A stretch of 64,000 nucleotides of DNA from contig JAGCXC010000058.1 of NCBI GenBank assembly GCA_017961515.1, positions 1 to 64,000 of the forward strand, read 5' to 3'. The notes below the pieces were generated by a model. The model was not told the DNA's origin and searched no databases. It was given only the letters and a program-made list of their open reading frames with translations. Both the position numbers and the translations under genes were made by a program. How positions within the stretch are numbered: position 1 is the stretch's first letter; each line of letters opens with the position of its first letter. The stretch comes from Clostridiales bacterium. Lineage in GTDB: Bacteria; Bacillota; Clostridia; Acetivibrionales; RGIG10202. This document shows, piece after piece, positions 35,691 through 44,842 of this stretch.

Positions 35691-38321
35691 TTATTCCTTG
35701 TACAAATATACTAATTTGTCATTTGTCACGATATATGTTCCTATAGTATCAAATAGCTTTTTTGCAAAATCTACATATTCATACTTTGCATGGCCTCCCA
35801 TAGAAGCTAATGTCATTGTATGTGTGTCAGACACGTTTTCATCCTCACAAACAAGAGAAACTTTAAGCCATTTCGCGTACTCTATGCACTTTTTATTTAA
35901 TTCCGTTATTGTTCTACTCTCTAATCCATTTACCTTATACATCTTTTCTCTTAACAAGACAATCTCGTCTGTGTTCTTATCTATGAGTATTCTTATTATA
36001 CACCTAGCTATTATCCTATCATTCTCCTTAATAACAACTGCCTTATTCCTTCCTTCCCCTATTATCCCTACGAGGCACTTATTTAGTTCTCTTCTGCCTT
36101 TAATACTTTGACATGACCCATCTATTTCTGTCCCTATTAAAAACAAATCTACTGGATTATCTGTTATTTGGGCTCTCATATTCTCTTGTTTGTGTTCAAA
36201 CTCATCCTGCCTGCTTGTCCATTTTAGATATACTTCTTCGTCAATCCTCTTTATAGCTCTTAACTGTCCATCACTTCTTATATCATATTTATATTTTCTA
36301 AACTCTTTTATATCATGCATAGTACTTATAAATTTTCTTACCTCTTTCATTACCTCTTTATCACAATTATTGTCAGCTACATATTTTAATATATATTCAC
36401 CCAAATTTCTTTTAACATTTTCACTTTTATTTACAAAATTTTCATAATTCTTTATGAAATTTTCATCTTTATCTAATTTTAAATGCTCACTATAAACTTG
36501 ATAAAATAATAATCTTAGTTGGCCTTCTTCAAAATTATCAGTTATTACATCTATAAATTCTTCTCCTTTTAATGTAATTATGTCTAGTATATATCCCAAA
36601 TTTTTACACATATTTTTAGGTTTTTTAGACAAAAAATCTAAAATATCTATTACCTTATCAAATTCAATTTGCAAAGATTCTAGTTTTATCATCTTTCTAA
36701 ATGTTTCCTGAACATCCATACTGTTTCGCAAAAAATTACTATTGTCAAATGCATTCCTTAGCTTAAAAAGCATATTTATATTCTTTTTTTCATACAAAGC
36801 TAATCTATAGAATATGATAGCATTTATTGCTGGAAACGCTTTTTTCTTTCTATTGCGCAGTACTTCATCATGTATTTTATATAATTTATCATTGTTCATA
36901 AATTTGGCAACTATCGGCAACAACTCTTTTTTTAACCGTGCATCTTTTATTGATATTAGCTCTATTATAAGTTCGGTCAATTCGTCTTTATTTTCTTTAC
37001 CTATTTTGGTATTGACAAATGCGAATAATATTTTCTCTACAATTTCATTTGCATCATCCTCACGCCTTTTTTCTTTTATAAGAGATATTGTCTTTTCTAT
37101 TTTCAATGAATTGTTCTTACCTAATATTTCACATAAATCAAAATTTATTTTTTTCTCTTCACAATAATTTCTTAGTTTTTTTATATTATCTAAATTCTTT
37201 TGATACAAGAATACTTCCTCCTCTTTCAAAAAGGTTTTCGCAACTATTTCTAGGGAATTTCTGTACAATGATATGTTATTTAGCATATCCAAATCAAATT
37301 TATCTTTAAACAATATAACATTAAATATCCTTTCCATATTTTTAATATTATTTTCATACCTATCCAACCCTGTCCTTAGTAGACACACATCTTTTTTATC
37401 CTTTATCGCAAATTCTTCTAATAATTCACATTTATTCGATATTGAAAAAAGCTCTATGTTCTCTATAAACGTATACATGTACCCTTTTATTAATTGCTTT
37501 GCTATATATAATCTATCTTCTTCTTTTTCTATCTTAAATTTCTTTATGTTATAAATCAATTTATATCCATTATTTCTTACTAATCTCTTAGCCAAGTTAA
37601 ATCCATTCTTGCCTAAGTCTAAATTGAAATCTTCTATGCTATCAATCAACCCATATCCATAGTTTAATTTTATTAATTTGTCTATTAAAACCAATAACTC
37701 TTTTTCTCTATTGATACCAAATTTAACTATATTATCAATTAGTACGTCTCCACAATTCATGTCTATTAGTTTGTTAGCCAAACCATATCTACTACTAAAA
37801 TGCCTTAAATTAAATCTATGTAAATTCTTTACCATGTACGGAGTTAATCTACTACCCGTAAATGATATAATTTCTTTTATTAATAAAACTTTATTTTTTT
37901 CTACCTGTATTTCAAATTTTTCTATATTATCTATTAAATTATACCCCATCCCTTTATCTATTAGCTCTATCGCAATATCGACTCTCTTTCTTTCCTCTCG
38001 TATATTGAACTTTTCAAAATTATCTATCAAAATCTGACCATAATTATAGTCTATCAATTTATAGCACAAATCAATCAAATCATTTTGATTCATCACACAA
38101 AATGTTTCTATGTTTTTAGCCACAAAACTTCCCTTATCAAGGGTTATCATATCTTTCAAAAACTTTACTATCTCACTTGGTTTAGTTATTCCTTCACTCC
38201 TTAATTTTGATAATATATCTCTACTCTCATTTAATCTACTTATAATATTTATTGTTACACTTCTCTCATCATTAAATATTTTTTTAGATATTTTTTTTAA
38301 TTGCATATTTAAATCAGGCAT
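35691..38321 (-). CDS. Large helical-repeat protein with distinctive C-terminal domain
   Basis: 876 residues from ATG 38321 (AGGAG 9 bases upstream). No signal peptide. From about residue 65 to 300 there are some seven units of about 37 residues. Their common pattern is LIDNIEKFNI-x-E followed by IAxxLIDxxYG. Examples are GYNLIDNIEKFEIQVEKNK, GDVLIDNIVKFGINREKE and GYGLIDSIEDFNLDLGKN. A long helical middle follows. The C-terminal 130 residues form a separate domain: LFLIGTEIDGSCQSIKGRRE, LNKCLVGIIGEGRNKAVVIK and NDRIIARCIIRILI. From memory, both halves recall large repeat proteins of Chlamydiae and Legionella. Function unknown; effector-like or regulatory roles are conceivable. Confidence 0.6.
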   Translation of the reverse strand: MPDLNMQLKKISKKIFNDERSVTINIISRLNESRDILSKLRSEGITKPSEIVKFLKDMITLDKGSFVAKNIETFCVMNQNDLIDLCYKLIDYNYGQILIDNFEKFNIREERKRVDIAIELIDKGMGYNLIDNIEKFEIQVEKNKVLLIKEIISFTGSRLTPYMVKNLHRFNLRHFSSRYGLANKLIDMNCGDVLIDNIVKFGINREKELLVLIDKLIKLNYGYGLIDSIEDFNLDLGKNGFNLAKRLVRNNGYKLIYNIKKFKIEKEEDRLYIAKQLIKGYMYTFIENIELFSISNKCELLEEFAIKDKKDVCLLRTGLDRYENNIKNMERIFNVILFKDKFDLDMLNNISLYRNSLEIVAKTFLKEEEVFLYQKNLDNIKKLRNYCEEKKINFDLCEILGKNNSLKIEKTISLIKEKRREDDANEIVEKILFAFVNTKIGKENKDELTELIIELISIKDARLKKELLPIVAKFMNNDKLYKIHDEVLRNRKKKAFPAINAIIFYRLALYEKKNINMLFKLRNAFDNSNFLRNSMDVQETFRKMIKLESLQIEFDKVIDILDFLSKKPKNMCKNLGYILDIITLKGEEFIDVITDNFEEGQLRLLFYQVYSEHLKLDKDENFIKNYENFVNKSENVKRNLGEYILKYVADNNCDKEVMKEVRKFISTMHDIKEFRKYKYDIRSDGQLRAIKRIDEEVYLKWTSRQDEFEHKQENMRAQITDNPVDLFLIGTEIDGSCQSIKGRRELNKCLVGIIGEGRNKAVVIKENDRIIARCIIRILIDKNTDEIVLLREKMYKVNGLESRTITELNKKCIEYAKWLKVSLVCEDENVSDTHTMTLASMGGHAKYEYVDFAKKLFDTIGTYIVTNDKLVYLYKE

Positions 38322-38494
38322 ATTCAATTTCTCCTATTTACAGAATTCTAAAACACACCATTTATTCTACCAATTTTTTTGCCTATTTTCAAGGAAATTA
38401 ACAAATTCTGCCTATATTTCATTTTTAACACGTATAAACTCTTTATCGATAGTACATATTAGTATCATCACTATTTTTAAAGGAGTGTTGTGAT

Positions 38495-38929
38495 ATGGCA
38501 AATACTGATACAATTAAATTTTTAAAAGAGTGTGATATGGCTGTCAAAATGGGAGTTAGCTCTCTTGATGAAGTTTTGGATAACGTAACACATGAAAAAC
38601 TAAAAAAAATCCTCATAAACAGCAAAGAGCAGCATCAACAAATAGGTGAAAAACTTAAAGTAATTTTGTCCGAATACGACAAATCAGGTAAAGAACCAAA
38701 CATAATGGCCAAAAGTATGTCTTGGGTAAAAACAAATATACATCTTCTAATGGATGAATCTGATAGTACTGTAGCCGATTTAGTTACAGATGGGTGTAAC
38801 ATGGGTGTAAAATCTTTGAGCAAATATATTAATCAGTACAAAGATGCAGACAAGGATGTTTTGGATATAGCACGCAATCTCATAAATATTGAAGAAAGAC
38901 TATCTGTTGATTTAAGACCATATCTTTAG
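38495..38929 (+). CDS. Ferritin-like four-helix-bundle protein of unknown function
   Basis: 144 residues, fully helical, cytoplasmic. Features are TIKFLKECDMAVKMGVSSLD, MSWVKTNIHLLMDESDSTVA and DLVTDGCNMGVKSLSKYINQ, ending IEERLSVDLRPYL. The conserved D-S/A-D and GxxMG patterns occur in small clostridial proteins of unknown role that look like four-helix bundles of the DUF2383/DUF892 type. Metal-binding residues are not clearly conserved. ATG behind AAGGAG. The following hairpin (38930-38947) has no U-run. Confidence 0.65.
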   Translation: MANTDTIKFLKECDMAVKMGVSSLDEVLDNVTHEKLKKILINSKEQHQQIGEKLKVILSEYDKSGKEPNIMAKSMSWVKTNIHLLMDESDSTVADLVTDGCNMGVKSLSKYINQYKDADKDVLDIARNLINIEERLSVDLRPYL

Positions 38930-38947
38930 TGGGGAAGATTTTCCCCA
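38930..38947 (+). terminator. Short hairpin between the helical-bundle and DUF421 genes
   Basis: TGGGGAA (38930-38936) and TTCCCCA (38941-38947), a 7-bp stem with a 4-base loop and only an A-rich tail. More likely an attenuator or mRNA stabiliser than a full terminator. Confidence 0.4.
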
Positions 38948-38974
38948 AAAATATACTTAAAGCGAGGTTCTTTT

Positions 38975-39649
38975 ATGTTGACTATTTGTATTCGAACACT
39001 TATTTTATACGTGCTTGTGGTTGTTGTAATGCGATGTATGGGCAAACGTCAAATAGGCCAGCTTCAACCCTTTGAATTTGTTGTAGCAATAATGATATCT
39101 GATCTTGCTACTATCCCTATGCAAAATTCAACAGAATCCTTGCTAAAAGGCGTATTGCCCATCCTAACTTTATTATCCGGTCAATTATTACTATCCTATT
39201 TATCAATAAAAAGCTATCATGCAAGAAATTTAATATGTGGAACTCCCAAAATATTGATAGAAAATGGGAAAATTATTGAAAATAATTTAATAAATGAAGT
39301 ATACAACTTATCTGATCTTTTAGAACAGCTACGCATAAAAAATATACCTAATATATCTGATGTAGAATTTGCAATTTTAGAAACCAATGGTGAGCTTTCT
39401 ATCATACCTAAATCACAAAAAAGACCCCTTACTCCTAGCGATATGAATATTCCTACAGAATATGAAGGAATACCTTTCCCGTTAGTTATTGACGGCAAAA
39501 TAATAGATTTAAATCTAAAAAAGCTAAATCTTAGTAAAGAATGGCTAGATAAAGAATTGAAAAAATTCAAAATCGAAAGTTACAAAGATGCTTTTTTCGT
39601 AAGTCTAGAATCTAATGGTAACTTATTTTTTCAAAAAAAATCTTATTAA
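38975..39649 (+). CDS. DUF421 (YetF-like) membrane protein
   Basis: 224 residues: three membrane helices in the first 80 residues with the family hallmark MGKRQIGQLQPFEFVVAIMI, then DLATIPM. The C-terminal cytoplasmic part carries GTPKILIENGKII, LEQLRIKNIPNISDVEFAIL and ETNGELSIIPKSQKRPLTP. YetF/YrbG-type proteins are linked to sporulation and germination in Bacilli and are otherwise uncharacterised. It starts 45 bases after the helical-bundle gene and is probably co-transcribed. Confidence 0.93.
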   Translation: MLTICIRTLILYVLVVVVMRCMGKRQIGQLQPFEFVVAIMISDLATIPMQNSTESLLKGVLPILTLLSGQLLLSYLSIKSYHARNLICGTPKILIENGKIIENNLINEVYNLSDLLEQLRIKNIPNISDVEFAILETNGELSIIPKSQKRPLTPSDMNIPTEYEGIPFPLVIDGKIIDLNLKKLNLSKEWLDKELKKFKIESYKDAFFVSLESNGNLFFQKKSY

Positions 39650-39655
39650 TTTATA

Positions 39656-39684
39656 TTGTATATAATACAATTTTGCCGTATAAT
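39656..39684 (+). promoter_or_regulatory. Promoter of tmcAL
   Basis: TTGTAT (39656-39661), exactly 17 bases, TATAAT (39679-39684). A GGGAGG ribosome site follows before the ATG at 39711. Confidence 0.7.
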
Positions 39685-39710
39685 ACCTCATATGGGAGGT
39701 TGAATTTTTT

Positions 39711-40940
39711 ATGAAAGTTTTAGGTATTGTTTCCGAATATAATCCATTTCATAATGGACATCTACATCATATAGACACAGCAAAGAAAATGTGTAATGCA
39801 GACTATGTCGTTTGCGTTATGAGCGGAAATTTTGTTCAACGTGGCGAACCTGCAATATTAAACAAATGGACCCGGACTAAAATGGCTCTACTAAATGGCG
39901 TTGATGTCGTAATAGAATTGCCACTGCCTTATTGTATATCTAGTGCATATTTGTTCGCCCTTGGCAGCATAAAACTTCTTGACAGCTTAAATATTATTTC
40001 AGATTTTTGTTTCGGTTCGGAAATCGGAGAAATTGGTATACTAAAAGATATCGCTAATGTACTTATATTAGAACCTCTAAAATATAAATACTATCTTAAA
40101 GCATACCTAAACATTGGATACTCTTTTCCAAAAAGCCAAGAGATGTCTTTATGTAGATACCTATACAACAGCTCTAATATTAGTGAAATTATATCTTGTC
40201 CTAACAATATATTAGGTATAGAATATTTAAAAGCAATAACAAAGCTAAAAAGCAATATAAATTGTTTTACTATAAAAAGAACAACTGCATACGATTCGTT
40301 AGTTTTAAGTGATACTGAATTTAGTTCTAGTGCCATACGTAATTTCCTTAAAAATAAACATCAAGATGTATCTAATCTTTACAAATGTATGCCAGCATCC
40401 TGCGTTGATCTACTAAAAAATGATATATCTTTGGGAATAGCTCCTGTATTTTTCAATGATTTCAATAATATTCTACTATCCAAGCTTCGTTGCATGTCTA
40501 GCAAGGAAATATCTAAAATAAATCATGTTAATGAGGGTTTTGAAAATCGAATAAAAAAAATTTCTAACAAAGCATCTACTGTGGACAACTTAATTCGTTC
40601 TCTTAATACGAAAAGATATACAGATGCTAGAATAAAAAGGATACTACTAAATACTTTATTTGGAATAACAAAACAAAGTTTTAGTGAGTTTAAGCCTTCT
40701 TATATAAGAATATTAGGAGCAAATACTCGCGGCAAAAAACTTATAGGTCACATATCAAAAAATGCTAGCTTACCCGTTTTAGTAAATTCATCAGATTGTC
40801 TAAATCTTGCGGATGATATCTCTAAAAAATTATTTGAGCTAGAATGTTTAGCAACAAATATATATGTGCTAGCATATAAAAATAACGACTATAAATACGC
40901 CAACCAAGATTTAACTACCAAGTCTATCACAGGCTTCTAA
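39711..40940 (+). CDS. tmcAL: tRNA(Met) cytidine acetate ligase (YlbM family)
   Basis: 409 residues. The nucleotidylyltransferase-like N-terminus has VSEYNPFHNGHLHHI (the HxGH-type motif) and VMSGNFVQRGEPAI, followed by FGSEIGEI, SSSAIRNFLK and the C-terminal SFSEFKPSYIRILGANTRG. TmcAL makes N4-acetylcytidine at the wobble position of elongator tRNA(Met) from acetate and ATP. The length is normal. It ends in its own terminator. Confidence 0.94.
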   Translation: MKVLGIVSEYNPFHNGHLHHIDTAKKMCNADYVVCVMSGNFVQRGEPAILNKWTRTKMALLNGVDVVIELPLPYCISSAYLFALGSIKLLDSLNIISDFCFGSEIGEIGILKDIANVLILEPLKYKYYLKAYLNIGYSFPKSQEMSLCRYLYNSSNISEIISCPNNILGIEYLKAITKLKSNINCFTIKRTTAYDSLVLSDTEFSSSAIRNFLKNKHQDVSNLYKCMPASCVDLLKNDISLGIAPVFFNDFNNILLSKLRCMSSKEISKINHVNEGFENRIKKISNKASTVDNLIRSLNTKRYTDARIKRILLNTLFGITKQSFSEFKPSYIRILGANTRGKKLIGHISKNASLPVLVNSSDCLNLADDISKKLFELECLATNIYVLAYKNNDYKYANQDLTTKSITGF

Positions 40941-40964
40941 AATTTAAGAAGCCTATCCTTTTTC
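40932..40964 (+). terminator. Terminator after tmcAL
   Basis: GGCTTCT (40932-40938) pairs with AGAAGCC (40947-40953). TATCCTTTTTC follows. It overlaps the last codon of the convergent sbcC. Confidence 0.65.
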
Positions 40965-43508
40965 TATTTTTACGATACTCCCTGTGCCATTATCAATTGG
41001 CGCTGTAACAATTACTCTTTGCATTATTCTTTGTCTTAATTCAGGGATATGACTTATAACCCCTATAACTCGTTCCTTTCTGCTGATCCTTTCTAGAGCA
41101 TCGATAACTAAATCTAATAACTCATTATCTAAACTTCCAAAGCCCTCATCTAAAAAGAAAAATTCTAATGGACTCTGCCCCTTTAACTGAATTTGTTCAG
41201 ACAATGCCAAAGCTAATGATAACGACGTTAAAAAAGTTTCCCCTCCTGACAGTGTACTAACCTTTCTTGATACTCCTCCATTTTTATTATCGACTATTAT
41301 AAAACCAGACTCTGTATCTAACTTCAATTCAAATTTATACTGCGTCATAACTCCTAAAATATCCGATGCCCTTTTCGCCAAATATCGTAATCTTTCCTCC
41401 GCTATATAATCTATAAAACTATTATCTTTACCTCTATCACCATTTAGTAGCTCTCTTAATTCGATATGCTTATTGTAATTTAAATCTTTCTTGGTGTAAT
41501 CTTTTAATATCGCATTCCATTCTTTATTTCTCTCAATTGATTTATCATACGTATTTTTAGCTATTCCGTATTGAGTATTTAACAATTTATTTTCATCTAC
41601 TAATGTATGATAATTCTCGTCAATTTTTTCCCACTCTTTTGGTGTAATAGTTCTACCCTGTAACTTTTCTTGTATACTCTTTTTTTGTCCTAAATTCTCA
41701 GATACGCTTTTCTTATAATTCTCTATTTTTTGTTTTACACTTTGCCTTTCAATTTCTTGCAAAAGACTTTCTTTTATCTCCTTGGTAGTTTTAAATCCAT
41801 TGTCTACCATATTATTTTTTAGTATACCACTATCTTTCTCATATTGCTTAGAATATGTATCATATCTAGCCAATGCCGCAATTTTTTTATTTGTATTATC
41901 GTTTACATGCCATTCATTTTCTTTTATATTTTTTTCAAGCTCTCGTACCAAAATATCCTTATTCTTCATTTTGTTTAATTCTTCTGTTATGCTAGTAATG
42001 TTATACGTCTTTAATATCTTTTGATATTCGTCATTTTTTTTCTTTAACTCGTCTTCTTTTGCATTCTTATTTTTTTGCTCATCCAAAAGTTGATCATTTT
42101 TCATTTTTAATTCTGTCTCAAATCTTTCTTTTTTTACTGATGCACTCATTATATCTTTATTCATATCATTTAATTTATTTATGTCTATATCGCTACACTC
42201 TACATCAGTCTGAGATATTTTTTTATATGTACCACCACATACTGGGCAAACATCTCCATCTTTCAAATCCTTTGCCAAAAACAAACACATACTAGCTACT
42301 TCATTTTCTCTCAATTTCTCATATTCTTCATTTTTTGATTTAATATATTCTTCAATTTTCTTTTGCTCTAATTTCTTTTTCTCTATATCGTTTTTTAATA
42401 CGTTTTCTTTCTTAGTAATTGCCTCAATCTCTTCTGATAACGACTTGACACTAATCTCTAACGCCATATTATCATACAAGAAATTCCTGTGATCTAAGCT
42501 TTTCTTTAATTCATCGTACCGTTTGTTTAATTTCGCGCCATTTTCTATATACTTTGGTAATTCTTCTTCACACTTTTTAATTTCGTTTTGCATATCTATC
42601 ATCAATTTATGAGATTGTTGAACTTGTTCTAATTTTTCTTTTAGTAAATCTGCTTTTAACGCTCTTTCTAATCTGTCCTCTTCTTTTTTTATATCTTGAT
42701 CCTTAAAGCTAAGTTCCTTTTCTCTTTTTATAACTTCCTCTAATTCTCTACCAAACGTAAATATTCTCTTTTTCTCCTCATATTCTTTTTCTACTTTACT
42801 AAGTACCTTATCTGATATTTCTTTCTTAGCAAACACTTCCCTATACTCACGTTTGTAGTTTTCAAGTGCTTCATCTGATGCATCTTCATATCCCTTTAAC
42901 TTTATATAAAGATCATCCCTTTGGTTTTTTAATAACATAATTTTATCTGATATTTTAGACATTAGTTCTTTCCCATATTCTTCTAAGTAAAACACTCTCT
43001 CCAACATTTGCCGACGTTCTGCATTGCCTAAAAGCAAAAATTCCTGAAAATTATTTTGAGGTAGAACAACCGCCTTTGTAAAATCTTTATGATTTAATCC
43101 AAGTATTTCTTCTATTCTCCTATTAACCGCTTCTTCCTTATCGCACAATGGAACAGACTCTTCCTTATTAATTTGTATAAGCCTTACTGTTTTTGATTCA
43201 ACCAGATTATCAGATGCTTTTTTCCGTTTGTATTCACGCTCAACCTTATATGTAATTTTTGATATTTCAAACATAAACATAACCCGAGTCACAGTACAAT
43301 TCGTATTTATAATACCCTGCTTTGTATTCCCTGCCCTCTTCACTTTTCCATACAACGCTAAAGTTATTGCATCTAATATTGTTGACTTGCCACTCCCCGT
43401 ATTTCCAAATATACCAAACAGCCCATTTTGATTGATTTTATCAAAATCTATTGTCTGCTTTTCTATAAAACTTTGTAGCCCCTCTATCTCTAGTAGCTTT
43501 GGTCTCAT
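40953..43508 (-). CDS. sbcC: SbcC, nuclease complex ATPase (Rad50-like)
   Basis: 851 residues. The N-terminal ATPase half has Walker A GNTGSGKST (35-43) and VVLPQNNFQEFLLLGNAERR. Two very long coiled-coil arms meet at a zinc hook (CPVCGG). The C-terminal half has the signature STLSGGETFLTSLSLALALS and Walker B EFFFLDEGFGSLD. With SbcD it cuts hairpins and protein-blocked DNA ends. sbcD is directly upstream (25 bases), the usual operon. Confidence 0.95.
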   Translation of the reverse strand: MRPKLLEIEGLQSFIEKQTIDFDKINQNGLFGIFGNTGSGKSTILDAITLALYGKVKRAGNTKQGIINTNCTVTRVMFMFEISKITYKVEREYKRKKASDNLVESKTVRLIQINKEESVPLCDKEEAVNRRIEEILGLNHKDFTKAVVLPQNNFQEFLLLGNAERRQMLERVFYLEEYGKELMSKISDKIMLLKNQRDDLYIKLKGYEDASDEALENYKREYREVFAKKEISDKVLSKVEKEYEEKKRIFTFGRELEEVIKREKELSFKDQDIKKEEDRLERALKADLLKEKLEQVQQSHKLMIDMQNEIKKCEEELPKYIENGAKLNKRYDELKKSLDHRNFLYDNMALEISVKSLSEEIEAITKKENVLKNDIEKKKLEQKKIEEYIKSKNEEYEKLRENEVASMCLFLAKDLKDGDVCPVCGGTYKKISQTDVECSDIDINKLNDMNKDIMSASVKKERFETELKMKNDQLLDEQKNKNAKEDELKKKNDEYQKILKTYNITSITEELNKMKNKDILVRELEKNIKENEWHVNDNTNKKIAALARYDTYSKQYEKDSGILKNNMVDNGFKTTKEIKESLLQEIERQSVKQKIENYKKSVSENLGQKKSIQEKLQGRTITPKEWEKIDENYHTLVDENKLLNTQYGIAKNTYDKSIERNKEWNAILKDYTKKDLNYNKHIELRELLNGDRGKDNSFIDYIAEERLRYLAKRASDILGVMTQYKFELKLDTESGFIIVDNKNGGVSRKVSTLSGGETFLTSLSLALALSEQIQLKGQSPLEFFFLDEGFGSLDNELLDLVIDALERISRKERVIGVISHIPELRQRIMQRVIVTAPIDNGTGSIVKIEKG

Positions 43509-43533
43509 CTATTATCCATTCCCCTCCGCCATA

Positions 43534-44751
43534 TTATTTATCACTATTAACAATGTCTAAAAATATATCCATAATTTCTGAAGATACTTCTGTATGTGTT
43601 CTATATCTATAATATTCCTTAAATATCTCATCTATTTTTTTCTGCTCTCTATTTTCAAAATCTCCCGCATCTTCTACTTGATTTATAATATATGGCCGTA
43701 TATTCACAATACCTTTATGTAAATCTCTTATAGTTTTTTGCTCTTCTTGTGTTAGTAATCTGTCTGTAAAAATTTCTAAGTCCACCCAAGCATTAGAATC
43801 TCTATTTTCATTACACCACTCAATAACCTGCTGCACCCCTTCTTTTGCACACCATTTAACTAATGGTTTCCCACAATCCAAAATCTTTGGCGTAATCTTA
43901 ACCTCACAATTAGGTTTTGCATCTATTATGTATACAGCTTTACTATAATCAGCTTCTGAAAAGCTATACGCTAACGGAGAACCTGAATAAAATACAGGAC
44001 AACGATCATTTTTTATCATTTGCGGCCTATGTAAATGCCCCAACGCCATAAAATGTGCATTTTTAGGTATCGCATCTAAATTAACAGTCATTGCACTACC
44101 CACTTGTATTGTCCTCTCTGATTCTGATTCTTTTCCCCCTATTAAGAAAATATGTCCCAACACAATATTTATTGTGTCATCTCTAAAATTGGATGCAAGC
44201 TCATTTAATATATACTTTATTTTATCTGAATAAGCTTTTTGTATTAACCCCTCATCTGCACTATCACTCAATACTTCTTCAAGACGCGATTCAGATGGAT
44301 ATGGCATTGTCAAAATTATAACATTATCGTCGCAACCCGGTATCGAAAGCTCAACTAGTCCTTCTTTTGCATCAATTATCTTTGTATACCTACAATTTTC
44401 CTTATATAAAGATATATCAGTCTTAGGATACCCTAATATAAATATACCATTTTTGCTTACAAGCGATGCAATTGCTTCTAGCCTATCCGGATTATCATGA
44501 TTTCCCGCAATAACAACAATAGCCCTTTTCCCATTATCATTCAATCTATCTATAGCATAATAAAATAGCTCCTCTGCTGCAGCACCAGGATTATATGTAT
44601 CATAGATATCTCCACCTATTAATACTAAATTTATATTTTCCTTTTCTGCTATATCACATAGGCAATCTATAAACTCTCTTTGCTCATCAATTCTACTTAT
44701 CCTCTCTAAACTTTTTCCTAGATGCCAATCCGATGTATGTAAAATTCTCAT
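43534..44751 (-). CDS. sbcD: SbcD, nuclease subunit (Mre11-like)
   Basis: 405 residues. All calcineurin-type metal motifs are present: HTSDWHLGKS, GGDIYDTYNPGA, VIAGNHDNPDR, GHIFLIGG and ALGHLHRPQM. The C-terminal capping domain is intact. It forms the SbcCD nuclease with the next gene. No clear ribosome site precedes the ATG, so initiation may be weak or rely on the structured upstream spacer. Confidence 0.96.
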   Translation of the reverse strand: MRILHTSDWHLGKSLERISRIDEQREFIDCLCDIAEKENINLVLIGGDIYDTYNPGAAAEELFYYAIDRLNDNGKRAIVVIAGNHDNPDRLEAIASLVSKNGIFILGYPKTDISLYKENCRYTKIIDAKEGLVELSIPGCDDNVIILTMPYPSESRLEEVLSDSADEGLIQKAYSDKIKYILNELASNFRDDTINIVLGHIFLIGGKESESERTIQVGSAMTVNLDAIPKNAHFMALGHLHRPQMIKNDRCPVFYSGSPLAYSFSEADYSKAVYIIDAKPNCEVKITPKILDCGKPLVKWCAKEGVQQVIEWCNENRDSNAWVDLEIFTDRLLTQEEQKTIRDLHKGIVNIRPYIINQVEDAGDFENREQKKIDEIFKEYYRYRTHTEVSSEIMDIFLDIVNSDK

Positions 44752-44763
44752 TTGTTGATTTAT

Positions 44764-44822
44764 GCACTATGCCTAGAATGCTAACAATACCGCATCTAGG
44801 CTTTATTCGGGATCTTAAGTGC
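44764..44822. repeat. Nested inverted repeat between aspS and sbcD
   Basis: GCCTAGA (44771-44777) pairs with TCTAGGC (44795-44801), extended inward by GC pairs past a bulge. An outer GCACT (44764-44768) pairs with AGTGC (44818-44822). There is no U-run on the minus strand, so it is probably a leader or spacer structure rather than a strong terminator. Confidence 0.55.
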
Positions 44823-44842
44823 TTGCCTCCTATTTTTATATT

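Noticed and set aside
44752-44842. T-box leader for a tRNA synthetase
   Set aside because: The structured spacer is downstream of aspS, not upstream, and lacks the T-box sequence; the hisS-aspS genes have no leader of that kind.
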